Of a stretch of DNA of 64,000 nucleotides, positions 35,701 to 44,209 are shown piece after piece. Both the position numbers and the translations under genes were made by a program. Every line of letters begins with the position of its first letter. Position 1 is the first letter of the stretch. Source of the DNA: Ohtaekwangia kribbensis. Lineage in GTDB: Bacteria; Bacteroidota; Bacteroidia; Cytophagales; Cyclobacteriaceae. The DNA lies in the NCBI RefSeq assembly GCF_042676245.1, contig NZ_JBHTKA010000007.1:372001-436000 (forward strand), written 5' to 3'. The notes beneath the pieces were generated by a model. That model searched no databases and had not been told where the DNA came from. It worked only from the letters and a program-made list of their open reading frames with translations.

Positions 35701-36404
35701 TCTATAATCTCGGAGAAAGTAAAGCAGAGCTAGAGCAGACGCAGCGCGAACGAACGTGGCGTGAAATGGCGCAGCAGGTCGCTCACGAGATCAAGAACCC
35801 GCTTACGCCTATGAAGCTCACCCTTCAGCAACTGGAGCGAAATATACAGTCGGGTAACAACATCACCGAGAAGGCATCCAAAGCAGTATCAACATTACTC
35901 ACGCAGGTAGATACACTCAATGATATAGCATCATCATTCAGTGCCTTTGCTAAAATGCCTGAACCGGTAATCCAGTCTGTTGAGTTGGTAAGTCTGCTAA
36001 GGCGCACGGTTGATCTTCACAGCCACTCGGGAGAAATTATATTCCGCAACAGTGTAAAGGAACTCCATGTTTCCGGAGATGAGCAATTGCTTGGTCGTAC
36101 GTTCTCCAATATTATACTCAATGCGTTTCAGGCGGCACGTCCGGGAGAAGCATCGGTGGTACATGTTACGGTGCAGCGAAAGGATAATATAGCCTCGATA
36201 GCGTTTCAGGATAACGGTAAAGGTATAGAGGCGGAAGTAGCCGAGCGAATCTTTGTGCCGCACTTCACAACCAAAAAATCCGGATCAGGTTTAGGACTCG
36301 CCATTGCGCGCCAGGCCATTGAGCAGATGAAGGGACGCATCTGGTTTGAGACAGAGATAGGGAAGGGAACTACTTTCTTTATCGAAATGCCCTTAAGAGG
36401 TTAA
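32763..36404 (+). CDS. large NtrY-like sensor histidine kinase, TTG start
   Basis: A 1213-residue kinase. The N-terminus has a membrane helix (about 7-26), a periplasmic loop, then a block of helices (about 195-450). A second extracytoplasmic part is flanked by helices near 705-725 and 740-760, with another sensory segment to about 915 and a helix at 915-940. A HAMP-like linker leads to the kinase core: His1008 in QQVAHEIKNPLTP, N box FSNIILNAFQAA, and G boxes DNGKGIE and GSGLGLAIARQ. No ATG is near; the in-frame TTG at 32763 gives an immediate membrane-anchor sequence MKRKARLIVAG. No response regulator is adjacent, so it is an orphan kinase. Confidence 0.88.
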   Translation: MKRKARLIVAGILFLAAGLIAAYYAYQRPSPPLYAAKLSEAVTKEVEALEQQAVAILEAGANSTIEYTRDHHQFSFFLYERGELLYWTDNKFVPTFASVSDPFILKLLKAGNSDYLARKWAISGHKFLVGIIPLYKRYPITNDYLSTEWNTRIFPARSIFILEANATVGMPVCIKENCPFKVSILNEQLLFPERATAAVLLIGIGLVLITIWVYKQIRSIKYPEIGFILLYLFLLGLRTVMIELNFPAGFISSDLFNPQIFASSSLNASLADLVLNEIAVLLLCFYIFRHYRRFKGLLWLMHHRVWSWPASIVLAVCIFFAALFPFVVIQTLANNSIIVLDIAESLEVNVLRMVALAAIVIAGICSFLFSHAFIRLLILNKNYVKIIVEFVVATGIYILINESTGQQYISSLVMIVLYSAVVYILKLYKSLQRLSFATFAYLFVTLFFMAANGAYTVQYFTHKKKIESQFRFASNFLIDRDDFGEYLLSETASNVARDVFIQKRISSLFLSFDAIRQKIRQVFLPAYFNKYDVDIFLFNAAGQPIDDLTSTSFSELVARYDQEAYRTQYENVYFINSPEEEVTQQYLVRIPIRKSGTTTAHVVLQLSLKKIIPENVYPELLVDNRFKQFFREQNISYAVFANEKVLYGSGDFNYDQLFDTSLFGDPAIHTVGKKYNGYDHIAVEDENGRIAVVSSPSTSVTYRLSNFSFFIVTGLAIILVLIVGQGLVNYIRGDKLYFTARIQLLLNLSFFLPLIIVSFVTLQLISRSSQNQLNDEYLRKARTIGEQISGRLSDVARAGADYVNSFFEGQVNSMAKLDNLDINIYSPKGVLIATSQPMIEANEILSDYINSNALHKIRAGQHLFIDTEQVGKLQYFVAYTVLKSPVSGDVIGVLAIPFFRSGASLERVQINIFTNILNIFALIFIALVVLAYFVSKWLTFPLEFITQSLKRTSLTKTNQPLVWKADDEIGLMVKEYNQMLYNLGESKAELEQTQRERTWREMAQQVAHEIKNPLTPMKLTLQQLERNIQSGNNITEKASKAVSTLLTQVDTLNDIASSFSAFAKMPEPVIQSVELVSLLRRTVDLHSHSGEIIFRNSVKELHVSGDEQLLGRTFSNIILNAFQAARPGEASVVHVTVQRKDNIASIAFQDNGKGIEAEVAERIFVPHFTTKKSGSGLGLAIARQAIEQMKGRIWFETEIGKGTTFFIEMPLRG

Positions 36405-36551
36405 CCATCTATTCTACTCTATCCATAACATTCAGCCTTCTGCTTAAATTTTAATGTTGGTGAGTTTGTAACTTTTTAACAGGAAGGCGGTAATTTCAAT
36501 GCAACCCCTGCAGCCGGGGGCTTGTCTTTTACTTATTAACACAAACTCCCC

Positions 36552-38912
36552 ATGGTTAGAAACTATCTGCTCATTGCGATCCGTAATATTTTTCGGAACA
36601 AGCTTTTCTCCACGGTAAATATACTGGGACTTGCTTTTGGAATTGGTAGTGCCCTGCTCATATTCTTATGGGTTAATGATGAACTGGGTGTTGATAAATT
36701 CCATGCGAATGGCGACCGGCTGTATCGCGTTATGGAGAATCAGAAATATAGCGATGGCAAGATATATACCTTCATGTCTACGCCCGGCCCAATGGCACCT
36801 TTTATTAAAGATAAATATCCCGAGATAGAGAAGGCAACGCGATGGACGTGGCAAATGAGTTACCTGTTTCAATATGAGGACAAGTCTTTCTTCGAGCAGG
36901 GATTTTATGTAGACCAGGATTTTATCGAGATGTTCTCATTCCCGTTTGTGGCCGGCGATGTAAATACGGCACTGAAAGAAAAAAACTCGATCGTGATCAG
37001 CGAGAAACTTGCGAAAAAATACTTTGGTGAAGAAGATCCGTTGGGAAAAATACTAACGCTGAATACAAAAACAGCCTATACCGTTACCGGTGTGGTAAAA
37101 GATATACCCAAAAACTCATCGATACAGTTTGAATACCTGTTGCCCTTCCATGTGTTTATGGATGAGAACAAAAGCTGGCTTGACGAATGGGACAATAATA
37201 ACGTTCGCACATTTTTACTGCTGGCTGAAGGTACCAATGAAGAAGACTTTGCGAAGAAGTTCAAGTATGAGATCAAAGAACATGTGAAGGAAACAAATGT
37301 AGAGTTGTTCGTTCAGCCGTTCAATGAATCGTATCTCTATAATCAATATGAAAATGGTGTGCAGGATGGCGGGCGCATCGAGTATGTAAAGATATTTTTC
37401 ATTGTGGCCATCTTCGTGCTCATCATTGCGTGCATCAACTTCATGAACCTTTCTACAGCGCAAGCCACCAAACGTGCCAAGGAAGTTGGTTTGCGTAAAG
37501 TGATTGGTGCTGTGCCGCATCAGCTGTTCCGCCAGTTTATGGGCGAGTCGTTTTTAACGGTATGCCTATCCGCAGGAATAGCATTCTTGCTGGCGTTGAT
37601 CCTGATACCGATGTTCAATGAAATTACCGGAAAGGCGCTTAGCCTGAATATGCTTGATGTTAAAACGTTACTCATCTTCTGCGGTATCATCATAGCAACA
37701 GCATTTGTTGCCGGAAGTTATCCGGCACTGTTCATCTCCGAATTTAAACCGGCACAGGTATTAAAAGGACAACTCAAGAGTGGGAGCAAAGCGGCTGTAT
37801 TTCGCAAGGCATTGGTGGTAGTACAGTTTTCACTTTCGATTATTCTTATCATCAGCACCGCGGTTGTATTCAGACAAATGGACTTTATGCAGAACCGCGA
37901 TATAGGTTTCGAGCGTGAAAATTTATTTTCCGTATGGGCGGAAGGAGAGATACCTCAAAAGTATGAGACATTCCGAAGTCGCCTCGCGGCCATGCCCGGT
38001 ATAGAAGCAATTACGGCATCCAGTCAGTTACCGATCGATGTAGGAAACTCAACCTACGGTTTGCAGTGGGAAGGTAAAGACGAGGACGAACGCATTCTCT
38101 TCTCGAACATGGATGTAGACTATGACTTCATTCAGACGATGAAGATGACCATGATAGAAGGCCGCCCGTTCGATCGTAACCTGATTACAGATACGAGTAA
38201 TTATATCGTAAACGAAAAGGCTGCTGCTAAATTTGGTTTCAAGAACGGAACAGCCGGGCAGGACCTTACTATGTGGGAGAAGAAAGGTAAAATTATAGGT
38301 GTGGTGAAAGACTTTAACTTTGGTTCGCTGCACAGTCCCATAGAGCCCCTGGTGATGCGGGTAAATGGCGGCTGGCGAAACTGTTTGCTGGTGCGCGCGA
38401 AACCCGGCCAGACAGAAGCTGCTATCAGCTCGGTAGAAAAGCTCTGGAAGGAATATGCTCCGGCTTATCCGTTCAAATATACTTTCCTCAACCAGGATTG
38501 GGAGGAATTCTATAAAGCCGAAGGACAACGCGGTAAAGTGTTCAACACACTTGCTATACTTTCCATCTTTATATCGTGTTTAGGATTATTCGGTCTTTCT
38601 GCTTTCTCGGCTGAACGCAGAACCAAAGAGCTGGGTATACGTAAGGCATTGGGTGCAACGGTGCCCGGACTTGTTCAATTGGTTGGTAAAGAATTTGCGT
38701 TACTGGTATTGATCGCATCGTGTATAGGCTGTCCGTTGGGATGGTATATTATGAGCCAGTGGCTGGAAGGCTATGCCTATCACGTAGAGGTTGGCTATAT
38801 AACACTGGTGATTGCCGCGTTGATATGCCTGGCTATATCGATGCTTACCATTTCCTATCACTCGCTGAAAGTTGCAGCGAACAACCCGGTAAAGAGTCTA
38901 CGGTATGAGTAG
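36552..38912 (+). CDS. ABC transporter permease of the MacB/FtsX type
   Basis: A 786-residue protein with the duplicated layout of Bacteroidota MacB-like permeases: a helix near residue 20, an extracytoplasmic MacB_PCD domain (about 45-270), an FtsX unit with RAKEVGLRKVIGAVPHQLFRQFMGES, a second helix and PCD-like domain (about 440-670), and a second FtsX unit with RTKELGIRKALGATVPGLV. It ends AANNPVKSLRYE, typical of the family. It probably works with an ATPase encoded elsewhere, since none is adjacent. A possible promoter is TTTG at 36465, 22 nt, TAATTTCA at 36491. Confidence 0.9.
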   Translation: MVRNYLLIAIRNIFRNKLFSTVNILGLAFGIGSALLIFLWVNDELGVDKFHANGDRLYRVMENQKYSDGKIYTFMSTPGPMAPFIKDKYPEIEKATRWTWQMSYLFQYEDKSFFEQGFYVDQDFIEMFSFPFVAGDVNTALKEKNSIVISEKLAKKYFGEEDPLGKILTLNTKTAYTVTGVVKDIPKNSSIQFEYLLPFHVFMDENKSWLDEWDNNNVRTFLLLAEGTNEEDFAKKFKYEIKEHVKETNVELFVQPFNESYLYNQYENGVQDGGRIEYVKIFFIVAIFVLIIACINFMNLSTAQATKRAKEVGLRKVIGAVPHQLFRQFMGESFLTVCLSAGIAFLLALILIPMFNEITGKALSLNMLDVKTLLIFCGIIIATAFVAGSYPALFISEFKPAQVLKGQLKSGSKAAVFRKALVVVQFSLSIILIISTAVVFRQMDFMQNRDIGFERENLFSVWAEGEIPQKYETFRSRLAAMPGIEAITASSQLPIDVGNSTYGLQWEGKDEDERILFSNMDVDYDFIQTMKMTMIEGRPFDRNLITDTSNYIVNEKAAAKFGFKNGTAGQDLTMWEKKGKIIGVVKDFNFGSLHSPIEPLVMRVNGGWRNCLLVRAKPGQTEAAISSVEKLWKEYAPAYPFKYTFLNQDWEEFYKAEGQRGKVFNTLAILSIFISCLGLFGLSAFSAERRTKELGIRKALGATVPGLVQLVGKEFALLVLIASCIGCPLGWYIMSQWLEGYAYHVEVGYITLVIAALICLAISMLTISYHSLKVAANNPVKSLRYE

Positions 38913-38919
38913 AAGGAGG

Positions 38920-38956
38920 GAGGCACTATACGCTTAGGCGTATAGTGCCTCTTTTT
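38920..38956 (+). terminator. terminator of the permease gene, overlapping the end of the convergent ABC-F gene
   Basis: A perfect 14-bp stem (GAGGCACTATACGC at 38920-38933, complement at 38938-38951) with loop TTAG and TTTTT. The stop codon of the convergent ABC-F gene lies at the hairpin loop, so one arm is also coding sequence for its last residues. Confidence 0.85.
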
Positions 38957-40553
38957 GTTGTGCTACCTTATCGCTCTCGATATACTCATCGTAACTCATC
39001 AGTTTATCGATAAAGCCATTCGGTGTAATTTCAACAATACGGTTTGCTACAGTCTGTGTAAACTCGTGGTCATGTGACGTGAACAGAATCGTACCAGGGA
39101 AATCTTTCAATGCGTTGTTAAATGCAGTAATCGATTCAAGATCCAGGTGGTTGGTTGGTTCATCCAGTATCAGTACGTTGGCACCGGCCAGCATCATGCG
39201 CGAAATCATGCAGCGCATTTTTTCTCCTCCGGAAAGTACATTACACTTCTTGAATACTTCTTCACCCGAGAATAACATTTTACCCAGGAAGCCGCGGATA
39301 TATACTTCATCCTTGTTCTCTTCCTCAGCAAACTGACGTAGCCAGTCGATCAGGTTATCGTTCGACTGAAAATATTTTTCGTTGTTGTTCGGTAAGTATG
39401 CGGTAGTTATAGTCTGACCGAATTTGAATTCACCGGAATCAGGCTTTACTTCACCCGCGAGTATTTGGAACAGCGAAGTGATCGCAAGACTTTCATTACT
39501 CAACACAGCAATCTTGTCACCCTTGTTTACATAAAGATCAAGATTCTTGAATAACGGTGTACCGTTGAGTGAATAGCTCAGGTTTTCGATCTGCAGAATC
39601 TGGTCGCCTGCAGTTCGCTTCTGCTGGTATATAATAGCCGGGTATCTTCTCGTAGAGGGTTGAATATCGTCTACGTTAATCTTCTCGAGTAATTTTCTGC
39701 GGCTTGTAGCTTGTCTTGATTTGGACGCGTTCGCACTAAAGCGCGCAATGAATTCCTGCAACTCTTTCTTCTTGTCTTCAGCTTTCTTGTTAGCTGATGA
39801 ACGCTGTTGCAAAGCCAGCTGACTGGATTGATACCAGAACGAATAGTTACCGGTATATAATTTGATCGCGCTGAAATCTATATCTACGATGTGCGTACAA
39901 ACCGTATCGAGGAAGTGACGGTCGTGAGACACAACGATCACTATATTTTTAAATTCCAGCAGGAAGTCTTCGAGCCAGGTGATGGTATGGATGTCAAGAT
40001 CGTTGGTAGGCTCATCGAGGATGAGTATATCCGGGTTACCGAAAAGCGCCTGTGCTAACAACACGCGTACTTTCTGGTTACCGCTCAATTCTTTCAACAG
40101 CTTGTAGTGATCATCTTCGGTTATACCCAGACCGCTCAACAGTGCAGCAGCATCTGATTGGGCATTCCATCCGTCCATCTCGGCAAACTCTGCTTCCAGT
40201 TCAGAGGCACGTACACCATCTTCTTCTGAAAAATCAGGCTTCGCATAGATCGCATCTTTCTCCTGCATGATGCTCCACAGCTTGGAGTGTCCCATCATCA
40301 CCGTGTCCAACACCGGAATCTCATCGTAGGCGTGGTGATTCTGGCGAAGCACGGCCATACGTTTGCCTGGTTCAATGCTGATATTTCCGCGGGTTGGATC
40401 AATATCTCCTGCGAGTATTTTCAGGAATGTAGATTTACCGGCACCGTTCGCACCGATCACACCATAACAGTTACCCGGAGTGAATTTGATATTCACTTCG
40501 TCAAAAAGTACGCGTTTACCAAACTGAAGAGAGATGTTATTTGCTGCAATCAT
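38934..40553 (-). CDS. ABC-F family ATPase with a degenerate second Walker A
   Basis: A 539-residue ABC-F protein without membrane segments. NBD1 is complete: GANGAGKST near residue 35, signature LSGNQK and Walker B LILDEPTNDLD. The linker (about 240-310) is rich in Lys and Arg. NBD2 keeps the signature LSGGEK and LILDEPTNHLD, but its Walker A position reads SNESLAITS instead of GxxGxGKST. ABC-F proteins act on ribosomes in translation or antibiotic protection; the length and features are nearest to the YbiT/YkpA group. A CAAAGATA box (TATCTTTG on this strand) at 40577-40584 is a likely -7 element. Confidence 0.88.
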   Translation of the reverse strand: MIAANNISLQFGKRVLFDEVNIKFTPGNCYGVIGANGAGKSTFLKILAGDIDPTRGNISIEPGKRMAVLRQNHHAYDEIPVLDTVMMGHSKLWSIMQEKDAIYAKPDFSEEDGVRASELEAEFAEMDGWNAQSDAAALLSGLGITEDDHYKLLKELSGNQKVRVLLAQALFGNPDILILDEPTNDLDIHTITWLEDFLLEFKNIVIVVSHDRHFLDTVCTHIVDIDFSAIKLYTGNYSFWYQSSQLALQQRSSANKKAEDKKKELQEFIARFSANASKSRQATSRRKLLEKINVDDIQPSTRRYPAIIYQQKRTAGDQILQIENLSYSLNGTPLFKNLDLYVNKGDKIAVLSNESLAITSLFQILAGEVKPDSGEFKFGQTITTAYLPNNNEKYFQSNDNLIDWLRQFAEEENKDEVYIRGFLGKMLFSGEEVFKKCNVLSGGEKMRCMISRMMLAGANVLILDEPTNHLDLESITAFNNALKDFPGTILFTSHDHEFTQTVANRIVEITPNGFIDKLMSYDEYIESDKVAQQKEALYA

Positions 40554-40752
40554 GTTGTTCTGAAAGAATCAAGCCGCAAAGATAACGAAAAGACTGACGT
40601 AGACTTACGCTGATGACGGGAGTGCTCATTAATTTTGAGACGGAGGTGTGTCGCTTCTTAAATTAATGGTTGTTAAAAATTTTCCACATCGTTTATATTC
40701 CGGATTTCATCCGATTACGAACCGTTGTTCTATACTGAAAGCTTAACCGGAA

Positions 40753-41478
40753 TTAATGTTTATAGCCGTTATCTTTTTTTGTTGAAATACCTTTCAGCAG
40801 GGCATCGATATCGTCATCGTTCCGCAGGTAATTCATTTGAGACACGATCCAGGTGGCACGTCTGTTCATATAGGCTGACGGCGGATTGACCATATACTTC
40901 TTCGGGCTGGGCAAACACGCAGCAATAAGCGCAGCTTCGCGTTGGGTAAGTTTACGCGCGGATTTTTTAAAGTAATAGTGTGATGCGGCTTCAATGCCAA
41001 AAACACCACGGCCCATCTCCGAAACATTCATATATACTTCGAGGATGCGCTTCTTACCCCAAATCTTTTCGATCATAAACGTAAAGTAGGCTTCAAAACC
41101 TTTGCGTGTCCAGCTGCGACCTTGCCACAGAAAAACATTCTTGGCAACCTGCTGACTAATGGTAGAACCACCACGGATAGCAGAAGCTTTTTTACGGTCG
41201 TTAAACTCGATAGCTTTTTCTATACTCTTCCAATCAAAACCATTGTGCACCGGGAACAGTTGATCTTCGGAAGACATTACCGCGAGCGGAGCATTGGGTG
41301 TCATTTCTTTCCAGGATATATAGTCGCGCTTCAAGCCGTAGCCACTTACCCAGCTTACCAGTTGTGTGATGGTAATAGGCGGATCAACCCATTTTAACAG
41401 GACAATGTAAAAGAGCTGCGCAAAGAAAAATATAACAAATGCTTTCTTCAGGAAAGTCCCGGCCTTCTTATAATCCAT
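40753..41478 (-). CDS. mtgA: monofunctional peptidoglycan glycosyltransferase
   Basis: A 241-residue GT51 enzyme. A single membrane helix lies at about 12-28. The catalytic motifs are present: SSEDQLFPVHNGFDW with the catalytic Glu near residue 70, then RGGSTISQQVAKNVFLW, RKGFEAYFTFMIEKIWGKKRILEVYMN and GIEAASHYYF. It polymerises lipid II into glycan strands and has no transpeptidase domain. The C-terminus ends in a Lys-rich tail. It is monocistronic; the next upstream plus-strand gene is divergent. Confidence 0.94.
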   Translation of the reverse strand: MDYKKAGTFLKKAFVIFFFAQLFYIVLLKWVDPPITITQLVSWVSGYGLKRDYISWKEMTPNAPLAVMSSEDQLFPVHNGFDWKSIEKAIEFNDRKKASAIRGGSTISQQVAKNVFLWQGRSWTRKGFEAYFTFMIEKIWGKKRILEVYMNVSEMGRGVFGIEAASHYYFKKSARKLTQREAALIAACLPSPKKYMVNPPSAYMNRRATWIVSQMNYLRNDDDIDALLKGISTKKDNGYKH

Positions 41479-41564
41479 GGTAACTTAAAAAATGCTGTGC
41501 GAAAGTAAAGCAGGAAATATATACCGAAGCACGGAGTGCTTATAAAAAATTAATGACCAGTAAA

Positions 41565-41609
41565 TTTACCCGGAGTTTTAAAAAAATGGGAGAGAAAACT
41601 CCGGGTAAA
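41565..41609 (-). terminator. terminator of the secreted-protein gene
   Basis: A perfect 15-bp stem, TTTACCCGGAGTTTT (41565-41579) with AAAACTCCGGGTAAA (41595-41609), and a 15-nt loop. It begins 10 nt after the stop codon of the minus-strand gene at 41620-42402. Confidence 0.8.
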
Positions 41610-41619
41610 AGTAAATATA

Positions 41620-42402
41620 CTATTGATTCAGTTCTTTGAGTGCAGCCTCCAGGTCGCCCTGAAGTTCAGGTTGCGTGATGGTGCCTTTCAAACCGTTAAT
41701 TAAGAAGTTAGGCACCTTCTCTGATTTTGAAATTTTGTTTTTGATCTCACCGATCATTTCCAACGCATTGGTCTTGCCATCGAAATCAGAAAGCGCTTTT
41801 ACTTTTTCTTCGAGCGTATCCCATGAGGTAATTTTCTTTACCTGCTCGGTACGTGTTGCTATAGCTTGTGTATGTTCTGCCGTTCTGCCGTTGATGCAGG
41901 CATTGTATTCGTCAATGATCGTTTCAATATCTTTCTTGCCATACGTGCCGTCATCGATCTTCGTTTCTACGATAGGACAGTCTGAGAAGAAACGTGCCGT
42001 AATTTTCTTGAAGCTCAGGTTCGGTACTTCGGTGCCAGTGCCATCGCGCTTCAGCAAATAACGGCCATCATACGAAGTCTGGTTCTCCAGTTGAAAAGCG
42101 AATAATGATACGTACCCGGCTTTCAACAGCTTCATGAAAGTATATCCGTTAGGACCTTTTACAGGCTGATACGTTTCACCTTTCAGTGAATAAGACTTAA
42201 CCTGGAAAATAGGAATAACAGTTTTCTTTTTATCAGCACTCGTTACCTGCACTTTTTTATCAGGGCCAAACGTGAGTGGCTTAATGGATCCGGTAATGGT
42301 GTCGCCCTTTGTAGTTACCGCGAAGTCTTGCGCAGACATACACTGATAGACCAGCATCAGAACGAGAAAAAGAATGATGTGTATAATACCAAAAGTTTTC
42401 AT
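41620..42402 (-). CDS. exported protein of unknown function, 260 residues
   Basis: The signal peptide is MKTFGIIHIILFLVLMLVYQCMSAQ. The first mature segment contains TKGDTITGSIKPLTFG, a pattern seen in Bacteroidota secreted proteins with a small beta domain that begin with a GD-x-I-x-G motif. The second half is helical and Lys/Glu-rich (about 165-255). I recognise no catalytic motif. It is flanked by terminators and is probably monocistronic. Confidence 0.7.
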   Translation of the reverse strand: MKTFGIIHIILFLVLMLVYQCMSAQDFAVTTKGDTITGSIKPLTFGPDKKVQVTSADKKKTVIPIFQVKSYSLKGETYQPVKGPNGYTFMKLLKAGYVSLFAFQLENQTSYDGRYLLKRDGTGTEVPNLSFKKITARFFSDCPIVETKIDDGTYGKKDIETIIDEYNACINGRTAEHTQAIATRTEQVKKITSWDTLEEKVKALSDFDGKTNALEMIGEIKNKISKSEKVPNFLINGLKGTITQPELQGDLEAALKELNQ

Positions 42403-42511
42403 AAGGGATGTTAAAAGCTGTTAGATACAAACTTGGTGTGTGGTGGGGTTATTGTTCTTTGATTTTAAAAATCTACGAAATCGAAATATAAGAGGATTTA
42501 TCACATGAAGT

Positions 42512-42670
42512 TTAACTTTTTGATTTCAATCGGTTTGCGTCTTTCAGGGCTTTGCTGATGATCCATTCAAGTTGGCCGTTGGTACTGCGAAATTCGTCTG
42601 CCGCCCACTTTTCTACAGCTTTTAAAACTTCCGGATCGAGCCTCAGAACAAAAGGTTTTTTCTGCGCCAT
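42512..42670 (-). CDS. 52-residue Arc-like ribbon-helix-helix protein
   Basis: A short gene overlooked by size cut-offs. The sequence opens MAQKKPFVLRLDPEVLKAVE and continues through KWAADEFRSTNGQLEWIISKAL. This matches the Arc/MetJ fold: a beta strand (FVLRLDP), a first helix, a turn with RSTNGQLE, then a second helix. Arc-type proteins dimerise and bind operator DNA. It starts one base after the stop of the 180-residue membrane protein gene, so it is the third gene of an operon with that gene and an SPFH gene. It may be an autoregulator of the operon. Confidence 0.82.
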   Translation of the reverse strand: MAQKKPFVLRLDPEVLKAVEKWAADEFRSTNGQLEWIISKALKDANRLKSKS

Positions 42671-42671
42671 G

Positions 42672-43214
42672 CTATTCTGTTAAATGATTGGACAACAGGC
42701 GCCTCAGGGCCCGGTCAAATTCTTCTGGGTTTTGTGTGCCGATAAGCACTTTGTGATTGCCTGGCAATATAAGCCGGATATGTTTTGATCCGCGAATAGT
42801 CATGCTCCGTAATTTCTTAAATCTGTTTCGATGATAGCCAATGCCACCCATGTCGAAAAGATTTCTCCGCTGCCGCACTTCATACGAAACGATCTGGTCT
42901 TTCGTGATCACTTTCCACGATGGGCTGTTGGGGAAGTAAAAATAGTGAACGCCTTCATCATCAATATATACTTCGAGGCGGATGGAGTAGAGTATCCACG
43001 CTACTACCATCCAGCCTCCGAGCGATAACAGAAACAGTATAGCCAGTCCGTTGTCCGACATCGGTTTATCACCCCACGGTTGCCCTAAAATCAACTGCGT
43101 ATACATACCATACAGGAGCGGTACAATCAGCAGCAACGAGAACGCTGCGAACATATACCACACCCACAGGTTCTGCCTGAACAGTTGCGTCTCTTCAAAG
43201 TATCGGCGGCTCAT
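42672..43214 (-). CDS. two-helix membrane protein in the SPFH operon
   Basis: A 180-residue protein. Two helices (about 18-40 and 55-75) are followed by a soluble beta-rich domain (about 80-175: EVYIDDEGVHYFYFP, SYEVRQRRNLFDMGGIGYH, MTIRGSKHIRLILPG). This resembles small bacterial PH-like domains on membrane anchors. I cannot assign a function. The stop is one base before the Arc-like gene, and the start is 16 nt after the SPFH stop. Confidence 0.72.
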   Translation of the reverse strand: MSRRYFEETQLFRQNLWVWYMFAAFSLLLIVPLLYGMYTQLILGQPWGDKPMSDNGLAILFLLSLGGWMVVAWILYSIRLEVYIDDEGVHYFYFPNSPSWKVITKDQIVSYEVRQRRNLFDMGGIGYHRNRFKKLRSMTIRGSKHIRLILPGNHKVLIGTQNPEEFDRALRRLLSNHLTE

Positions 43215-43230
43215 ACGAAGCTATATATCA

Positions 43231-44079
43231 TCAATGATTCAGTGTGCCGGTATTTACCACCGGGTTTACATCTTTATCCGAGCAAAGCACTACCATCAGG
43301 TTGCTTACCATGGCAGCTTTCCGTTCTTCATCCAACGCTACAATTTGTTGTTTCGAAAGTTGGTCGAGTGCCATCTGCACCATGCTCACAGCACCTTCTA
43401 CAATTTTGAAGCGGGCCGATACTACAGCAGAAGCCTGCTGTCTGCGCAACATGGCTCCGGCAATTTCAGGTGCATACGCCAGCGAACCTATACGCGCTTC
43501 GATAACATGTATACCCGCTATATCTAAACGATTCCGTAGGTTCTCTTCCAGCGCCTGGTTTATTTCATCGTGACCGGAACGGAGTGTCAGCTCATGTTCG
43601 TTATCAAAATTATCGTAGGCATATTGTCCTGCAAGTCGGCGCACGGCAGAGTCGCTCTGCAGTTTTACAAACGATTCATAGTTGTCTACTTCAAATAAAG
43701 CTTTGAATGTATCGCGCACCTGCCACACCAGGATAACGCTAATCTGGATCGGGTTTCCCACCTTATCATTTACCTTGATCTTGTCGCTATCGAAGTTACG
43801 CGCACGCAGCGACACGGCTTTTTTGGTGAGCAGCGGGTTGGCCCAGTGGAAGCCGTTATTCTTGATGGTGCCTTGGTAATCGCCAAACAAAACCATTACC
43901 ATGGAGCTGTTCGGGTTCAGAAAGAAAAAGCCGGGCGTCAATACGAAAACTGCTCCGAGAGTTAAGATATAGAACGGGCTGTGTCCTGCCATTAGTACAA
44001 TGCTCAGGAATACCAGGAAGATTACGATACCCAGCATCATATAGCCCGATAACGGTGTGAACTCTTTTTCCTTACTCAT
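43231..44079 (-). CDS. SPFH/band-7 membrane protein
   Basis: A 282-residue stomatin-like protein with two N-terminal helices (about 12-30 and 34-53) and a band-7 domain (about 56-240). Motifs include MVMVLFGDYQGTIKNNGFHWANPL, LRARNFDSDKIKVND, GNPIQISVILVWQV and GIHVIEARIGSLAYAPEIA. SPFH proteins form oligomeric cages at membrane microdomains. It is first in a three-gene operon with a membrane protein and an Arc-like regulator, and divergent from a bestrophin channel gene. Confidence 0.9.
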   Translation of the reverse strand: MSKEKEFTPLSGYMMLGIVIFLVFLSIVLMAGHSPFYILTLGAVFVLTPGFFFLNPNSSMVMVLFGDYQGTIKNNGFHWANPLLTKKAVSLRARNFDSDKIKVNDKVGNPIQISVILVWQVRDTFKALFEVDNYESFVKLQSDSAVRRLAGQYAYDNFDNEHELTLRSGHDEINQALEENLRNRLDIAGIHVIEARIGSLAYAPEIAGAMLRRQQASAVVSARFKIVEGAVSMVQMALDQLSKQQIVALDEERKAAMVSNLMVVLCSDKDVNPVVNTGTLNH

Positions 44080-44209
44080 AAGTTTGATATTAAAATGATA
44101 TTATAAAGATATTGAATTGAATTTATTAACGCAAACCGCTCTTGTAGGTTGGCTTTGCATAAGAATATTTCTTGGACTTAATTAGCGGCCTGAAATCGTT
44201 ACACATTTT

